Below are positions 1 to 15,311 of a stretch of 64,000 bases of DNA, piece by piece (position 1 is the first letter of the stretch; every line of letters begins with the position of its first letter). The position numbers and the translations under genes are program-made. The DNA comes from Melastoma dodecandrum. Taxonomy: Eukaryota > Streptophyta > Magnoliopsida > Myrtales > Melastomataceae. The stretch lies in assembly GCA_029817715.1 (NCBI GenBank), contig JARUPY010000130.1, forward strand, positions 1-64,000, written 5' to 3'. The notes beneath the pieces were generated by a model. It was not told where the DNA came from, ran no database searches, and saw nothing but the letters and a program-made list of their open reading frames with translations.

Positions 1-471
1 TTACCTACGTTAAATCGAATATTTTTAAAATTTCGATCAAATTACACAAATTTTTTAAAACCAATTGTATATTCGTACAAGTAAAACGTTTGTGCTGCAA
101 AGCGAGATTAGGACGATTCATCGTGTAAAGTGTGGTAGATGTATTAGCTCACGTAAACCAAAATTGGCAATCGTGTAAATATGGCCAGGAATCCCATTTA
201 TTTGACGGAATGGAGAGCTTATTCTCCCTCTTTATTGGTCCCCCCGGGGGAAAATCGTCACCTCAGACCTCCGCGTTGCCCCCTCAGTCGTACTCAGCCT
301 CTTCGATGCACATGATTGAGGACCAGCTCGGCAATTCCAAACCCTGTTGGATCAGCGGACGTTGCTGCTATTCCTGTCTTGGCTCCTCTAGCGTGGTTTC
401 ATCCTCCGATAGTTCCATTTGATCTATGAACAAGGAAAGCACAGCCGGAGAGAGTAAGATTCCGAGTAGTG
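1..471. other. Intergenic, downstream of the NDR kinase gene
   Basis: No coding region is supported here. The first 120 bases are strongly AT-rich, and the remainder should hold the 3' untranslated region of the kinase gene that ends at 472 on the minus strand. Confidence 0.5.
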
Positions 472-4257
<3,786 letters not shown>

Positions 4258-5001
4258 CGGCCCACCCTTCCGATCACGCGGGATTCGGCCAAAAGGGCAT
4301 ACGTCCCAAGTGAAAAAGATTGAATCTTGAGGGGAAACTCGCGAAGCTGGTGTTGTGGGTAGGGGCGAAAGGAAGAGAGCTAATGGTCTGGAAGGAAGAA
4401 GATGAACGCGACAAGACAACTGAGCTGGCGGTAGTCTGTGGGTGTGTCAGTTGTTTTCAAGGACGGGGGGTTTGAAGGAATTGGAAGCAGCTGTTATTTT
4501 TTTTCTTACCTGGGTTTGGGTTGGCGCTGGGTTGGATTGAGTTGGTGGTCGTGGGTTTCGTCGCCGATGAAGTAAAGAATAAATGCTAACAGGCAGACAG
4601 GCGGGATCCAGAAGTCACCGACGACTCCTGGCTAGTTTTCGTTTGCTTGTCTGCTGGTAACAGCAGGTCACTTAGACATCAAGATTCCGACAACCCCCTG
4701 CTGATTCCTGGAACTCCTTACAAACCCTTACAACCAGAGAGCTCATCAATTCAATGTTTAAGTTAACATTTGAACAAAAGTACATTAAATAGTTAAACAA
4801 CTATCTCTCTGTTTTCTTAGGGGATAATGTAAGCATGGTTTCCTCTTAATTAACGAAATTCGGCAAGCTTAGATTGGTCAAATACTTAATCAATCTCGAG
4901 ATTTATCCCCCCCCCCCCCCTGTTTAATTTGTCGATTGTGAGCTACGAAATGCAGAATCTGATATTTCGGCTTCTTCCGGCATTTCATCAATCTGTCCAT
5001 G
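4258..5001. other. NDR kinase upstream region and lipase 3' flank
   Basis: No gene is visible. The part just above 4258 should hold the leader and promoter of the NDR kinase. A run of 14 C lies at 4907-4920, about 90 bases beyond the stop codon of the lipase gene. Confidence 0.5.
4907..4920. repeat. Poly-C homopolymer tract (14 nt)
   Basis: Uninterrupted C run read directly from the sequence between the NDR kinase and lipase genes. Its length is likely variable and prone to sequencing error. Confidence 0.9.
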
Positions 5002-6744
5002 CTATTGTTCGGCCGTTGGTGGATTCAGCCGAGTGAGGTTGTCATAGTCCTGCAGTTCATGCTCCGCGATCCCCGGGATAACAAGACTGAACGTTCTCAA
5101 GAGCAGCATCACCCAGGTCTCCTGGTATCCTGGGCCATATATGATTGGCAGGATGAAGCTCCTCAATAGCTCCCAGATCGCGTTCAGAGTGTTCAGGATG
5201 GCCCATTTCAACGAGAAGTAGTTCTTGTTTGGCTCCTCTGCTAGAACCTGTGACGGAACTGGTAAGAAACCGAAATGCAGCGTGTAGTCACTACGCGAGT
5301 TAGATACCTTTCTCCGGTAGAAGAGGCTGCTATAGTAGAGGCAGTCCCCAAAGTGCTTGAACATGAAGTTCTTGTCGTTGAACGGCAGCCTCGGCACAAG
5401 ATCATTGCTGTAGACGTATCTCTCATACTTAATCCCATACTCAGCTATCTTCTTGTCCATGTACTCACAGAAATCTGCATCTCCGACCCTCGGCTGCCCA
5501 AAAGTGTGAACACCTTCCAGCCTGCACAGCATCTGCTCCTCCTTTTGTATGACCAGACCAGCCATGAAAAGGATCGCGAGCGCGCCACCCAGGCTGTGTC
5601 CCGTTACCATGAACTTCATGGATTCGTCGTTCTCCAAGATCATGCACAGTCTCTGTTTGATGTAGTGATAGGCGTAAGATTTTGGGGCTACGGTTTCATG
5701 GCTTCGTTTTGGAAGATGAAGGCCAAGCGCCTTCATGAATCCAAAGTGAACCCTGCCTACACTCTCGATCTCATACCACGATATGTCTATGTCCGTGCAC
5801 CAATCATCTGAGTCAAAGGGCTGTGTTCCACGGAATGCCACCACAACCAGGTTGTCACTCTTCACGATCATCGCGTGCGTCGATGATCGACCTTGATAGT
5901 CTGTTCCACGCTAAAAGTATTTGGAAACATCATACACCTAATGAAATGGTTTACAAGTAATATCTGATTTCGAACTATCACCGAACGATATACAACAGGA
6001 ATGTTACGTACCGTTCCAGAATGCAAAACTTCCCAAGAACTCCATCTACACGAAACACCAGATATTAAAAACATGAACCCACTTGAATAAGCTCGTGATT
6101 TGATTCCGAGCACAGAAAGGCCGAACTAGTCATGAGGGACTAACTGACCTTCCAGTGTTCTACGACAACAGTTTCGGAGAAAGCCTGGTTTTCGTAGGCC
6201 AATTTAGAGGCATTCAGAGCTAAGGACGGGAGATTTCTTTTCCCTTGAAGCTCCTTCCTCGAATCGAAACTCCAAATCACTGACCTAAAAGTTGCAGATT
6301 CTCTATCCGGAACTACCAAATTCCCTGTGAGCCGGCATGCTGTTAAAAAAGATGTGCCAAACAATGTCAAGTGTTGAGTCCAGATGATGTCAAACCTGTG
6401 AGTATGTTCACGAGGAGATTGAAACGCCCGCAGTTGTTTGCCAGTAGGTTGAGAACAAGCTCAATCATCCATCCGACCGCCGCGAGGGTTCCCCTCGAGA
6501 GAACAAGTAACTTTTGGGCCAGGACGGATACGAAGATTATCCATCGGTGCTTGAACTCCAGGAGCTTTCCCTCCATGTCTGATCCTCTCCATTCAATCCA
6601 TCTCAACCTACGCATGTCTGGAGAAACCAGGAGGAAGAATAGGTCGACCAAACCTGCTTCCTTGGCCCGTAACGAAAGATAGTCTCGAGAGAACGATTCG
6701 TCTTCGTGACTAGAAGAGTTTTCCATCTCCAAGCTCCCTAACAT
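5002..6744 (-). CDS. OBL1-like class-3 triacylglycerol lipase
   Basis: Coding exons are 6396-6744, 6149-6339, 6012-6045, 5308-5900 and 5002-5247, totalling 1413 nt or 470 residues. The fold is the alpha/beta-hydrolase lipase class 3 type. The nucleophile elbow is GHSLGG with Ser about 294, preceded by FRGTQPFDSDDWCTD. Asp about 358 (SNDLVPRLPF) is the likely acid of the triad, and a nearby His (FKHFGDC) is a candidate third member. This family (OBL/TAGL) hydrolyses triacylglycerol at lipid-droplet surfaces. The N-terminal hydrophobic segment around residues 68-100 fits membrane association. The last intron, 5248-5307, is exactly 60 nt, in frame and stop-free, so a naive ORF reads through it; family alignment (YRRK joined to VLAEEPNKNYFS) argues for removal. 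The intron at 6340-6395 is only 56 nt. A TATA box sits so close to 6744 that initiation at Met7 (6726) is possible. Confidence 0.9.
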
Positions 6745-6769
6745 GGGATAGCTAAAACAAGGACGATGG

Positions 6770-6776
6770 TTATATA
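6770..6776 (-). promoter_or_regulatory. Candidate TATA box of the lipase gene
   Basis: The minus strand reads TATATAA, 26-32 bases above the first ATG (6744). That spacing would put the transcription start at or inside the first codon, favouring the second ATG at 6726. Confidence 0.4.
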
Positions 6777-7135
6777 GTTAAAAGGTTGTTGTCCTAATCG
6801 TATAATTAATCAGTAGTGTAAATTACAAGTACTTTTCTAGGTTGCATGGCTTGCTTGGTCCAAGTCGCATTCTTTCTTCCCAATTTGGAGGTGAAGTAAA
6901 ATTTGGACGATCTGACTGTCGAGTTGGAATTGCTTAGTGTGTTGGTGAATCATCGGATTGAAATTTTCGGACATGTTGATTGCGGCACGCTCTTTCTGAT
7001 TTGAACTTTGCAAGACAATATCCATCACCGCAATTTTTTAGCCGATTCGAAACTTTTGGATTTAGAATTCAATCACCAAGTTCATCGTAGCAACGAGATG
7101 ATCAACGTGATCTGATTATCCTTAGGACAAAGTAA
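6777..7135. other. Intergenic between lipase promoter and bHLH gene
   Basis: No gene is seen. The stretch should hold distal promoter sequence of the lipase and the 3' untranslated region of the bHLH gene, which ends at 7136. Confidence 0.45.
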
Positions 7136-7612
7136 TCAGTCCACGAGTTCCCGATAGCCGGAACTCGCCCCACTCTTGCCCCACTTCACCGGAAACCCAA
7201 CAGCGCTCGCCGGGAACACGACACTGTCTTGCCATTCACCGCCCGTGTTACTTCCTGCAGCTCCCTCCAGCACTTTGACCTGGTCCTTGAGGAACTTCAC
7301 GTAATGTGCGGCCTCGTCGAGCATGGAGGCAGTGTCCATCTTCGTCCCTCCCGGCACCAGCCTCTGAAGGATCCTGATCCTCTCGCTGATCCTCTCCCTC
7401 CGGCGCCGAGCAGCCACACTCACTGGGTCCTTCGATATCCTAACGTTCCTTCTCATCGGGGGCTTAACCGACTCCGGGTCGATGCTCACTGGCTGCATCG
7501 CGGCCATCCTGAAGACGATGTCCCTCATTGCGGCCACTGAGGCCGACGAAGCAATGGGTGCTGGCTGCAACTCCTCATGAAGGTCACTGAGGCTGCAGTC
7601 GGCTGTGACCAA
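7136..7612 (-). CDS. HECATE-like bHLH transcription factor, N-terminus apparently out of frame
   Basis: The single-exon minus-strand frame contains the HECATE/INDEHISCENT signature: [16 protein letters not shown], then [10 protein letters not shown], then a bHLH domain ([40 protein letters not shown]). HECATE proteins heterodimerise with other bHLH factors to control gynoecium and style development. The canonical basic region AARHRRER is AARRRRER here, so the usual His is replaced by Arg, and KRRNV is MRRNV. The frame has no ATG before an internal Met at 7528; further upstream it is open only from a TGA near 7696. An ATG at 7697 in another frame gives 26 residues and stops at 7617, just before this frame becomes HEC-like. 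Either translation starts at 7528 (about 130 residues with an intact bHLH) or a one-base indel near 7620-7640 has split the gene. Downstream of the helix-loop-helix the C-terminus is short. Confidence 0.8.
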   Translation of the reverse strand: MVTADCSLSDLHEELQPAPIASSASVAAMRDIVFRMAAMQPVSIDPESVKPPMRRNVRISKDPVSVAARRRRERISERIRILQRLVPGGTKMDTASMLDEAAHYVKFLKDQVKVLEGAAGSNTGGEWQDSVVFPASAVGFPVKWGKSGASSGYRELVD

Positions 7613-9822
7613 ACCGTCAGGGATGTAGACAGTCGTAGGGCTTCGCAGTCGGTGCTTCGGACATGATAGAAGGTGGTTGGGATTGGGAGGTATTCATGTG
7701 TTAGGACGAAGAGAGGATAACAGAGGAGATGCGAGGACGGTGTTATCAAATATCAAGATGGTAGCAGAAATAAATAAATAAACAAACTATTTAGATATAT
7801 TAAAATAAATAAAGAGGAAGACCAATCATGACGAAGATAAAAAGCATGTGATAATAATAATATTATCACATTTGCAGAGTCATCAATGTCGTGCTGGGTA
7901 AGACCCTCCCAATTTAGAGACACAAAAAAAAAATATACTGTCAAGTTTGGTTGTATGCGTTTATAAAAATAATTTATTGTTTATAAATTCCTATTTGAAT
8001 TGTTATGTTATTTATTTAATTTTTTTTATCCATGTGTAAAGGAAGGGGAGCGCTTTTCAAGATGAATCATATATAAATATATATATTCTAATTGGTTGGG
8101 AAGAATTTAAACCGATATTGAAACCTATTGATTTCTTAGAGCTCGCATGGAATGGCTTTTATCAATATGATTTCAGATTCAAATTAGATAAATGGGAAAA
8201 TGTTAATATCCAATAAAATATTCCGTCGATTATTTATATGAGAGAAAAGCATTAGTCTAAATAAAAAACCCTCTGCATTTGATTGGCCAAACTCTTTTTG
8301 GCAACGTATCCAATTTATCATTTTCTCCATTTCTTTACATAATTTTTGGAATCTCATTTTTTCTTAAATAAATATTTTGAATATTTTATGGCCTTGTATT
8401 CAACAAAATATCAATATGTAGCTTTAACTTTTTGTCGACTTTCGACGTAAACTTTATAATTTTTTTATAGTCTTAAATCGATATTTTAAACCACTTATGA
8501 TATTATTCTAACGACATCGTTCGTAGAAATGAAGAAAGCATTTCCTCCGTCGTTCATCGTGAAAGATCGATAATCGATAAAAAGATAGTTTTTTTTGTTA
8601 AAAGTGTTAAAGAAAGATTTCAGTGTTTATATAAAGTAGTCAAGGTCATAAATTAGCAGTTTACTGATAATTATAGCCTTTAGTAAGGCCAAATCGCCCT
8701 TAGAATAACTAAAATAAAATTTTTATAGTTTAGACAATAAAACAAAGTCCATGAAAAGTTGGGGTCATGAATTCATATTTTGCGGAACAATGTTAGTGAA
8801 ATATAAAACCTAGGTGCAGGATTTGTCCGAAGTAGGGCTTCACTAGATTCCCGAGCATGTACGCCGCTAGGCCATAGAGGGGTGGGCATGCTCTGCACAT
8901 CGGATGTTGTGCTCGGCCCTGCCCTGCTTCGTTCCCTTATAAAGTGTATCTGATCCCCCGACACTGCAACAGTCTTCCTTTGCCGATAGAACTCAGTTTA
9001 TCTGCAACAAACACCATCGAATCCACCACCTGATCAGATGGAATCGAATTCCCCCTAGATTTAACAGTAATAGTTGAGTTGGACCGATTACCCTGCCGGA
9101 TGCTATGGTGAGCTGCAAGAAGGATGGTTCCATGGGCGATGACATCACGTGGATGCCGACCGCCTTGACCATCAAATCCACTGTTATCATGTCGTTGGCC
9201 ACGCCAAATTTCTACGTTGGTCTCTCTGTTCCCTAAGGTAGCCTCGACACAAGTAGTCGGCCGCCGCAGCAGGCTCCTGGCCAAGATCGTTGGGCCTTTT
9301 GGTGTCAAAGGAGAAGGCTAGCCCAAGAGTAAGCTGCCTTTTTCGACCTTCTTACAGCCTGGCGTGCAATACCAACCAAGGATGGAGGTGGTGGTAGGAA
9401 CTGAGATATGATGGCAAGATCCAAGCATCCCTTTTTGTCAAAGACCCATCTCAGAAAAACTAGTTATTCTGTCAGCGGATCGGCCAGGAACAACGAGCGA
9501 CATGGGATCATGAAACCATATCTCTTCCTCTTTGCAGGGGAAAAGAAATTCTCTCATGGGGTCAGTAATACTAGGACAGGACAAAGACAAAAACACGTGA
9601 AGCTCCTAGCAACAGTTCTTTTCCAACAGCTGTATGCCCAACACATCTATCCGTGACCACTTCCCCCATGTGGTAATAAGAACAAAAATCTTGTTTACAG
9701 AAACCGAGTCCCCTTGGCATACCATCAAATATTTCACAGTAAAATTGTCATCATATAACCAATTTCTAACAATTCATCACCGTTCGTAGTCGGAGATACG
9801 GCCTTCAGTCGCACGCGGCTGG
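7613..9822. other. AT-rich intergenic region with an unassigned GC-richer patch
   Basis: From about 7750 to 8770 the sequence is very AT-rich with no coding signal. Between about 8773 and 9320 the composition becomes more balanced and both strands carry short open frames, such as a 123-codon minus-strand frame at 8937-9308. None resembles a family I know, and there is no convincing splice structure. The rest, up to the RLK stop at 9823, holds nothing I can name. Confidence 0.4.
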
Positions 9823-11871
9823 CTACCTTAGCAGAGAGTCGGGAGACCAATGTTCGCGGGTGTCCTGCCTTCTAAATGCTGACAAACTACTTCGTATGCT
9901 GCTTTCGTACCCACTGCTGTCGCCTGATTCGCTCATGCGCTTACTAGAGTACGTGTAATCTTGCCCCGACCTTCGCACCTGCAATGGAGAGCGAATGACA
10001 TCAATTGGTTGTCGTTAGTTCATGGTCCGAGGTCCCCGCTGCTACGAGCACGGGACGTAATAAATGACAACTGATTTTTCGGATCTTTCGAGGGTCCGGA
10101 CGGAGATTATCACGAGGAAACAATAGGTCGATACTCACATTTTGGAAAGGAAACTCATCTGCCTCAAGCATGTGGACTACATGCCCCATCTTTGGTCGTT
10201 TCTGAGCGTTAGGATCTATACAGCGTAAAGCAGTCAGAAGAGCACGTTTCAGGTCCATCGCCGATGGTTTCTGTGGTAATCTTGGGTCCAAAATGCTATC
10301 GGTGTTTCTATTCGCAACCATTGTTTTAAGCCACTCAACTAAGTAAACCTGAACATCAAAATAAAATTGCTTTCAGCGATGTCGACGGGTAGCCTCTTTG
10401 ATAATTCGGAATCGATAAGCATTTACCTCCCCAGGTGGACGGCTGTGGTCTACCGGCCTCCTTCCCGAAATGATTTCCATGATGAGGATCCCAAAACTGT
10501 AAACGTCGCTTCTTTCGTTCAACATTCCAGTACTGGCATATTCCGGGGCTACGTATCTGTTAAGACCCCTCGCTCATCACAAGTTCGCCTTCAACTATAA
10601 GCAAATTGCAGTCATGATGTCCTTTATTTAAGGGAAGGAAACTAACCCGAATGTTCCAATCACCCGAGTTGTCACGTAACTCTTCTCTGAACCCAATAGC
10701 TTAGCCAGGCCAAAATCAGAAACTTTCGGATTCCACTGCTGATCTAGCAGTATGTTGCTGGATTTGATGTCTCTGTGAATGACCTTCGGCTCGAGCCCCT
10801 CGTGCAGGTAAGTTAGCCTGTTGTTTTCCTATTGCTTATAATGTCATGGATACCCAAAAGTGAATTGTGAACTCTAGGGAAGTGCGTGTGTACCCCTTCG
10901 CAGTTCCTGTTATGATCTGCATCCGAACATCCCAAGTGAGGGGAAGACCGGTTTCTCCATGAAGCCATTGTTCCAGATTTCTGTTGTCTACATATTCGTA
11001 AACAAGTACCCTGCGACATCATTGCTGAAATCAGGTCACTGAAACGAAATAACAGAAAAACAAAGCCCTGGGATGAACCAGAAACTAAAGTTTACCTATG
11101 TGCTCCTTCAATGCAATAACCAAGTAGCCGGACCAAATTCTTATGCCTAGCACGCCCTATTGCTTCGACTTCCACCCTGAACTCCTTCTCAGCTTGGCCT
11201 CTGCGACAATAACACCACCTCAATCAGAAACTCAAAATCATAAGCTGAATTTTGTCATCCTCAAAGGGCAGGAAGACCAACCGGTTATTGAACAGTGTCT
11301 TCACAGCAACTAGGCTGCTATCCTCAAACACACCCCTGTAAACAACCCCATACCCTCCTTCCCCAATCACATTGTCCGACAAGAACCCATCAGTGGCTTC
11401 CTCCAGCTCACTCATTGTATACCAATGCCCCCATCCCAGGTGCCAAACCTCTTGCTGCCCCACAACCATGTCGAGAGCGAGCTCTTTCGCCACAGGCAGG
11501 GACGACCTGTGCTCTGCCTTCTCCGGATATATAATCCCATTCCCCTTCCCAAACTCCACGTGCATCCTCTTGGGAGTCTCCTCCTGCTGGGGCACCAACT
11601 CTGGCGCCAGGGACACCCGGTGGTCCGGTTGGGGGTCCTCTACTCTAATCTCTTCTATCTCCTTGGAGACACTGGGGATGTTGGGCTGCAAAGGGAGCTT
11701 CGGGGAGGCGCGGTTGGATGCACTGCGCCGGGAGATGAAGTAGAGGGAGACAAAGAAGAGTACGAGGAGGATGACGGTGCCAACGCATAAGCCCAGGAGG
11801 ACCCACATCCTGAGGCCGAAGATGGAAGTTTTTGTGGAGAGCTTGTCATCAAGGAACGCGAGCGACGTCAT
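9823..11871 (-). CDS. Receptor-like Ser/Thr kinase without a large ectodomain (At4g01330/At1g01540 type)
   Basis: Seven coding exons: 11282-11871, 11096-11200, 10894-11010, 10647-10817, 10427-10556, 10139-10348 and 9823-9978. They total 1479 nt or 492 residues. A short N-terminus with [10 protein letters not shown] precedes one transmembrane helix (about residues 22-46), then a basic stop-transfer RR, then a linker rich in P and E up to about 150. The kinase domain has [11 protein letters not shown] (170-180), Lys191, HRDIKSSN (285-292), DFG (305-307) and [14 protein letters not shown]. The opening TSIFGL segment and the [10 protein letters not shown] motif just before the kinase are typical of this plant RLK subfamily. 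It should sit in the plasma membrane facing the cytosol. The C-terminal exon is Ser/Arg-rich. The final donor (QN|gtgagt) and acceptor (cag|GTGCGA) are the least certain join, but it keeps frame and gives a family-like tail. Confidence 0.92.
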
Positions 11872-12634
11872 GGGGTGGGGGAAGAGAGCAATTGTCGGTG
11901 GTGGGACTGGCGAAGAAGAAAGGGGTTGAGAGAGGAGATTATGTAAGAATGTTGGGTATTGTTGGTTGTGGAGACGTAAAGGACACGAAGAGGGGACGAC
12001 GACGATTATAAGAGTCTTGAAGATTCATGCACTCATCCTTGCCCCGTCCCCTTTAACTAAATTCTCTCATTTCAAAATTTCATTCGGGAATCATTTCTCC
12101 CGGACATTACTTTCTTTCTAGTGTAATCCGCACGAATTCGAATCGGCCGACCAAAGAGCACAAACGTCGGTAAGAAGAAGCGCATAAAGCAAACAGCCAT
12201 CGTTTGTTACTCGCTCGCAAGGACCGCCTCCGAACCGTGGTAGATGTCCGGTAAGGGATGTACCTGACCCCATCTCAAGCTCGGACGATGAAAGTAGTCC
12301 AAAACTTACCAGATGGAGCAAAGTTCACGAGAGAAATAACCGAAGAATCCGGCGCCTAGAAAAGGACCCGGCGAACTTTTTCCATAAGGTACCAATCAAT
12401 TTGAAGAACTGAAAGAATTCGGGGAGGCCTGATTTCTTCATCAACAAGCCCCGCCCTTTCCATGTTAAGTCATTTTCCCAAGAATCCATCGCACACTCCG
12501 GCCAAACCTAGATCGAATGCTTACGACTCCAAAACTGGCAACGAGTTTATATCTCCATAGTAAGCTAATAAAAATACAAACAGTGAGATGAACGCATCTC
12601 CAAGTTACAGTGTATCTGACTGTCTCTTGTCGCG
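11872..12634. other. RLK upstream region and RING ligase 3' flank
   Basis: No gene is seen. A TATAAG-like box on the minus strand near 12012-12018 lies about 140 bases above the RLK start and is a plausible promoter element. The far part should contain the 3' untranslated region of the RING gene ending at 12635. Confidence 0.4.
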
Positions 12635-15311
12635 TCATGTCGCCAGCCCTGCCTTTTTGCAGATGGGACACAAATTCTTGTACGTAAGCCATTGCCTGAT
12701 GCAGCCTGTATGGAACTCGTGACCACAATCCAGTGTTCCGATATCCTCACCGCTAACGTATTCTTCCTGAACAGATAATATCAACCCACAATGCGGATTA
12801 GGACAACACCTTGCGAATGAAAGTGTGGTGAGCGGGAAGGAAAGATCTTTGTGAAAGACTAGTGCTCATCTCCTACCTGACAAATGCAGCACGGTTCGAC
12901 TTCTCCTTCCCTGTCAGCTAGATCAACAAGCTTACGCTGCTTTAACTGACTCAGAATGGTTTCCTCATTCAATCCTGTGCTTACGCTTCCAATGCGCTCC
13001 TCTAACGCTAATAACTCCTGCAATGGCACCATTTGTGAGTACTCCAGTTTCTAACTATGCCGATGCTCACTTCATCAAGGAATCATCTACCTCATAAGAC
13101 ATGTTGTCGACGTCGAGACGCAAATCCCTGTGTCGGTCATGAAGGTTGGCAACTCTAAGCAGCGCTGACTCATGAAGAAGCATAATGTCCTGAAAATCAG
13201 AACAATTGCAATCAGCAGAAAACAATCTTATTCCATTCCAAGAGCAAAGCCCGTCCTATAAGCATTTTCTTCCTAAGAAGATGTAAATGTCTGGAATTCC
13301 GACCACTTTGGAATTCACCAAAGTCAAATAAATTGAGACAAAACTTCAATCAATATATAAGATATGACACCACTGTCAGGAAATAGAGTCCTCCAAATTA
13401 ATTACAAGTAAAACCAAAATGCAAAATGTAATTTAGCCACAACAACTGTCAGAAACCTGTAACCTCCAGAAAGATAAAAGCCTAACCTCGAAGCGTAAAG
13501 CTTGTCCTCTACGCATGCTTTCCATAACATTCTGTAGCTGTTCAAAGGACGACAGCATTAGAAGGCAAGTTAGGGCATTATTCTGGAGCAGAAGCAAGTT
13601 CAGAATAATTCCCTAAATGGAGTGCAGAAAAGTCACGAAAGAAATTTGGCAGTCAAGAATAAATAAGATGTCCGAAAATAAAAGCATTAATCTAGTCAAT
13701 GAATAACTTGACTAAAACAGAACATACCTCGGCAAGCCTCCTCCTCCTCCTATCATCCCTCAAAGGTGTCACATGTCTTAAGTAAGGGCCACCAGCCATG
13801 CTGTCTACTTGCCTTTCCATCAAATGACTGGACCGGGAGGCTGACCGACGGCGACCTCGGTTGACAAGCCCAGTCAAAAGTGTGGTATCTTGAGCAGGTA
13901 TAGGACCACCATGACCATGTGATGGCAGGCTGCTCTCGCTACCTGTTGCGAGACCAGGAGAAGCCATCAAAGCCTGACGTGCATATTCGGCCAATAATCC
14001 TCTGCTGTTGATTTGTAGATATTGAGCATGGTGAACAGGATCGAGAGGAACCGCGTTAGGATTCGAGGGTTGAGAGATAGGCAGCGGGGATGGAATCAAC
14101 TGACTTCCTGAGGAGTAAACAGCATTTCCTGGAAGAGCACCATTACCATCAGCTGTACCTCTTCTAACCCCAGAGTTTTGGACTGGAGGTCCTGATCCGT
14201 TCCCCATTGCAAGTACGGGATATCCAAGATCGATTCTCGTGCTTCTGCCTGAGGTAACTGGGTTATGTGCATGACTACCAACATTACCAGAAACCGAAGC
14301 TGAGGAATGCCTAGCATATACAGAAGCAGGAGCATTGAACACAACTGTCGGCCTATGAGCTGCAACAACACCACTTGATACCAATAATGAATGTGGGTCC
14401 ACTGCATGATTCACAGTCGAAAAACCTGATGGTTGTGATGTGGATGGAATGCTATTTTGAAGAGCAAGAGCACTAGAGAATGACATGGGTTGGGAAGAAA
14501 ACATCCTTAATCGTAAATTTCTACCCAAGTCTTCCACCCTTCCTTGGACATTGTGATTAGGAAGGTGGCCAGACCCAGTAACTGGCACTTGAATTCCAGG
14601 TGTTTGTTGTTGCCTTGGTTCCGGCTCTTGTGGCACTGATCCTCCATTGACCGAGAAAAAAGCAGGAATGGCATGTGATTCGTCACATAACATGTTTTGG
14701 TGAAAATGAGACTCTGGATTTGTAGACGATTGCCCACTATGCCCCTCAAGACACTTTCTCTTGCAAGGCACACGTCTGACCCTCACAGCACTTGATCCAA
14801 CTCGTGCACTGTTAATTTCCTCCTGCATAACGCTGATATTCCCACCGACATCGGCCACTTGATCCATTGGGCAAACATTTGGAGATTTATCGCTATTGTG
14901 GCGTCCATTCAAATATAAACTTGGAGGATTCCGTCTCTGAATCTGCACATGACTAGCACTAGTGCCGTCAGGGGTAAAATCCCCTGTAATTGCAGGTTCA
15001 GCTCGGCTCTCAGGATGTGGAGCTAAGCCAGATGAAGAGGGCAGTCCACCCCCAAGTTTCCACTCAGGCATACTGTTACCAGGGCACGAACTGCTGGAAC
15101 CACTGCATTCTATTGGACTGCTAACTGGCCAATTTGGCAGCAAACTGTCTGTCGGCGGCGGAAGCATAAGACTATGGAAATGGCTCTCCGATTGGCTCCG
15201 CAGGTCAGTCCAACAAAGCTGATGGCTCATCTCTGCGCTGCCAGAAGAGGACGCACGATCAATATCGAGAGTTTCGGGCAATGAACCCATAGTACCTCTC
15301 TGCCCTTGCAT
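12635..15311 (-). CDS. MBR2/HIP1-like RING-H2 E3 ubiquitin ligase
   Basis: Coding exons are 13728-15311, 13487-13531, 13091-13189, 12877-13017 and 12635-12766, totalling 2001 nt or 666 residues. The long first exon encodes a low-complexity Ser/Gln/Pro-rich region beginning MQGQRGTMGS and containing basic patches such as VRRVPCKRKC. The conserved C-terminal block follows: RRRRRLAE, NVMESMRRGQALRFED, the RLDVDNMSYEELLALEERIG helix, and a RING-H2 finger at about 619-659. The finger reads CCICQEEY, CGHEFHTGC, CPIC, giving the C-x2-C...C-x-H-x2-H-x2-C...C-x2-C pattern. This family (MBR1/MBR2, HIP1) includes ligases that promote Mediator subunit MED25 turnover and flowering. All RING ligands are present. 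Length matches the family. The frame stays open just upstream of 15311, and a 5' untranslated intron is likely but not resolved. Confidence 0.93.

Noticed and set aside
4258..4419. In-frame extension of the NDR kinase N-terminus
   Set aside because: Low-complexity and unlike the family; the Met at 4257 is better placed.
5248..5307. Reading the lipase through this stretch as coding
   Set aside because: The inserted 20 residues split a conserved block and are bounded by proper splice signals. I treat it as an intron and list retention as a finding.
8937..9308. 123-codon minus-strand frame, with a second 69-codon frame overlapping it
   Set aside because: No recognisable domain, no supporting splice structure, and several overlapping frames open at once.
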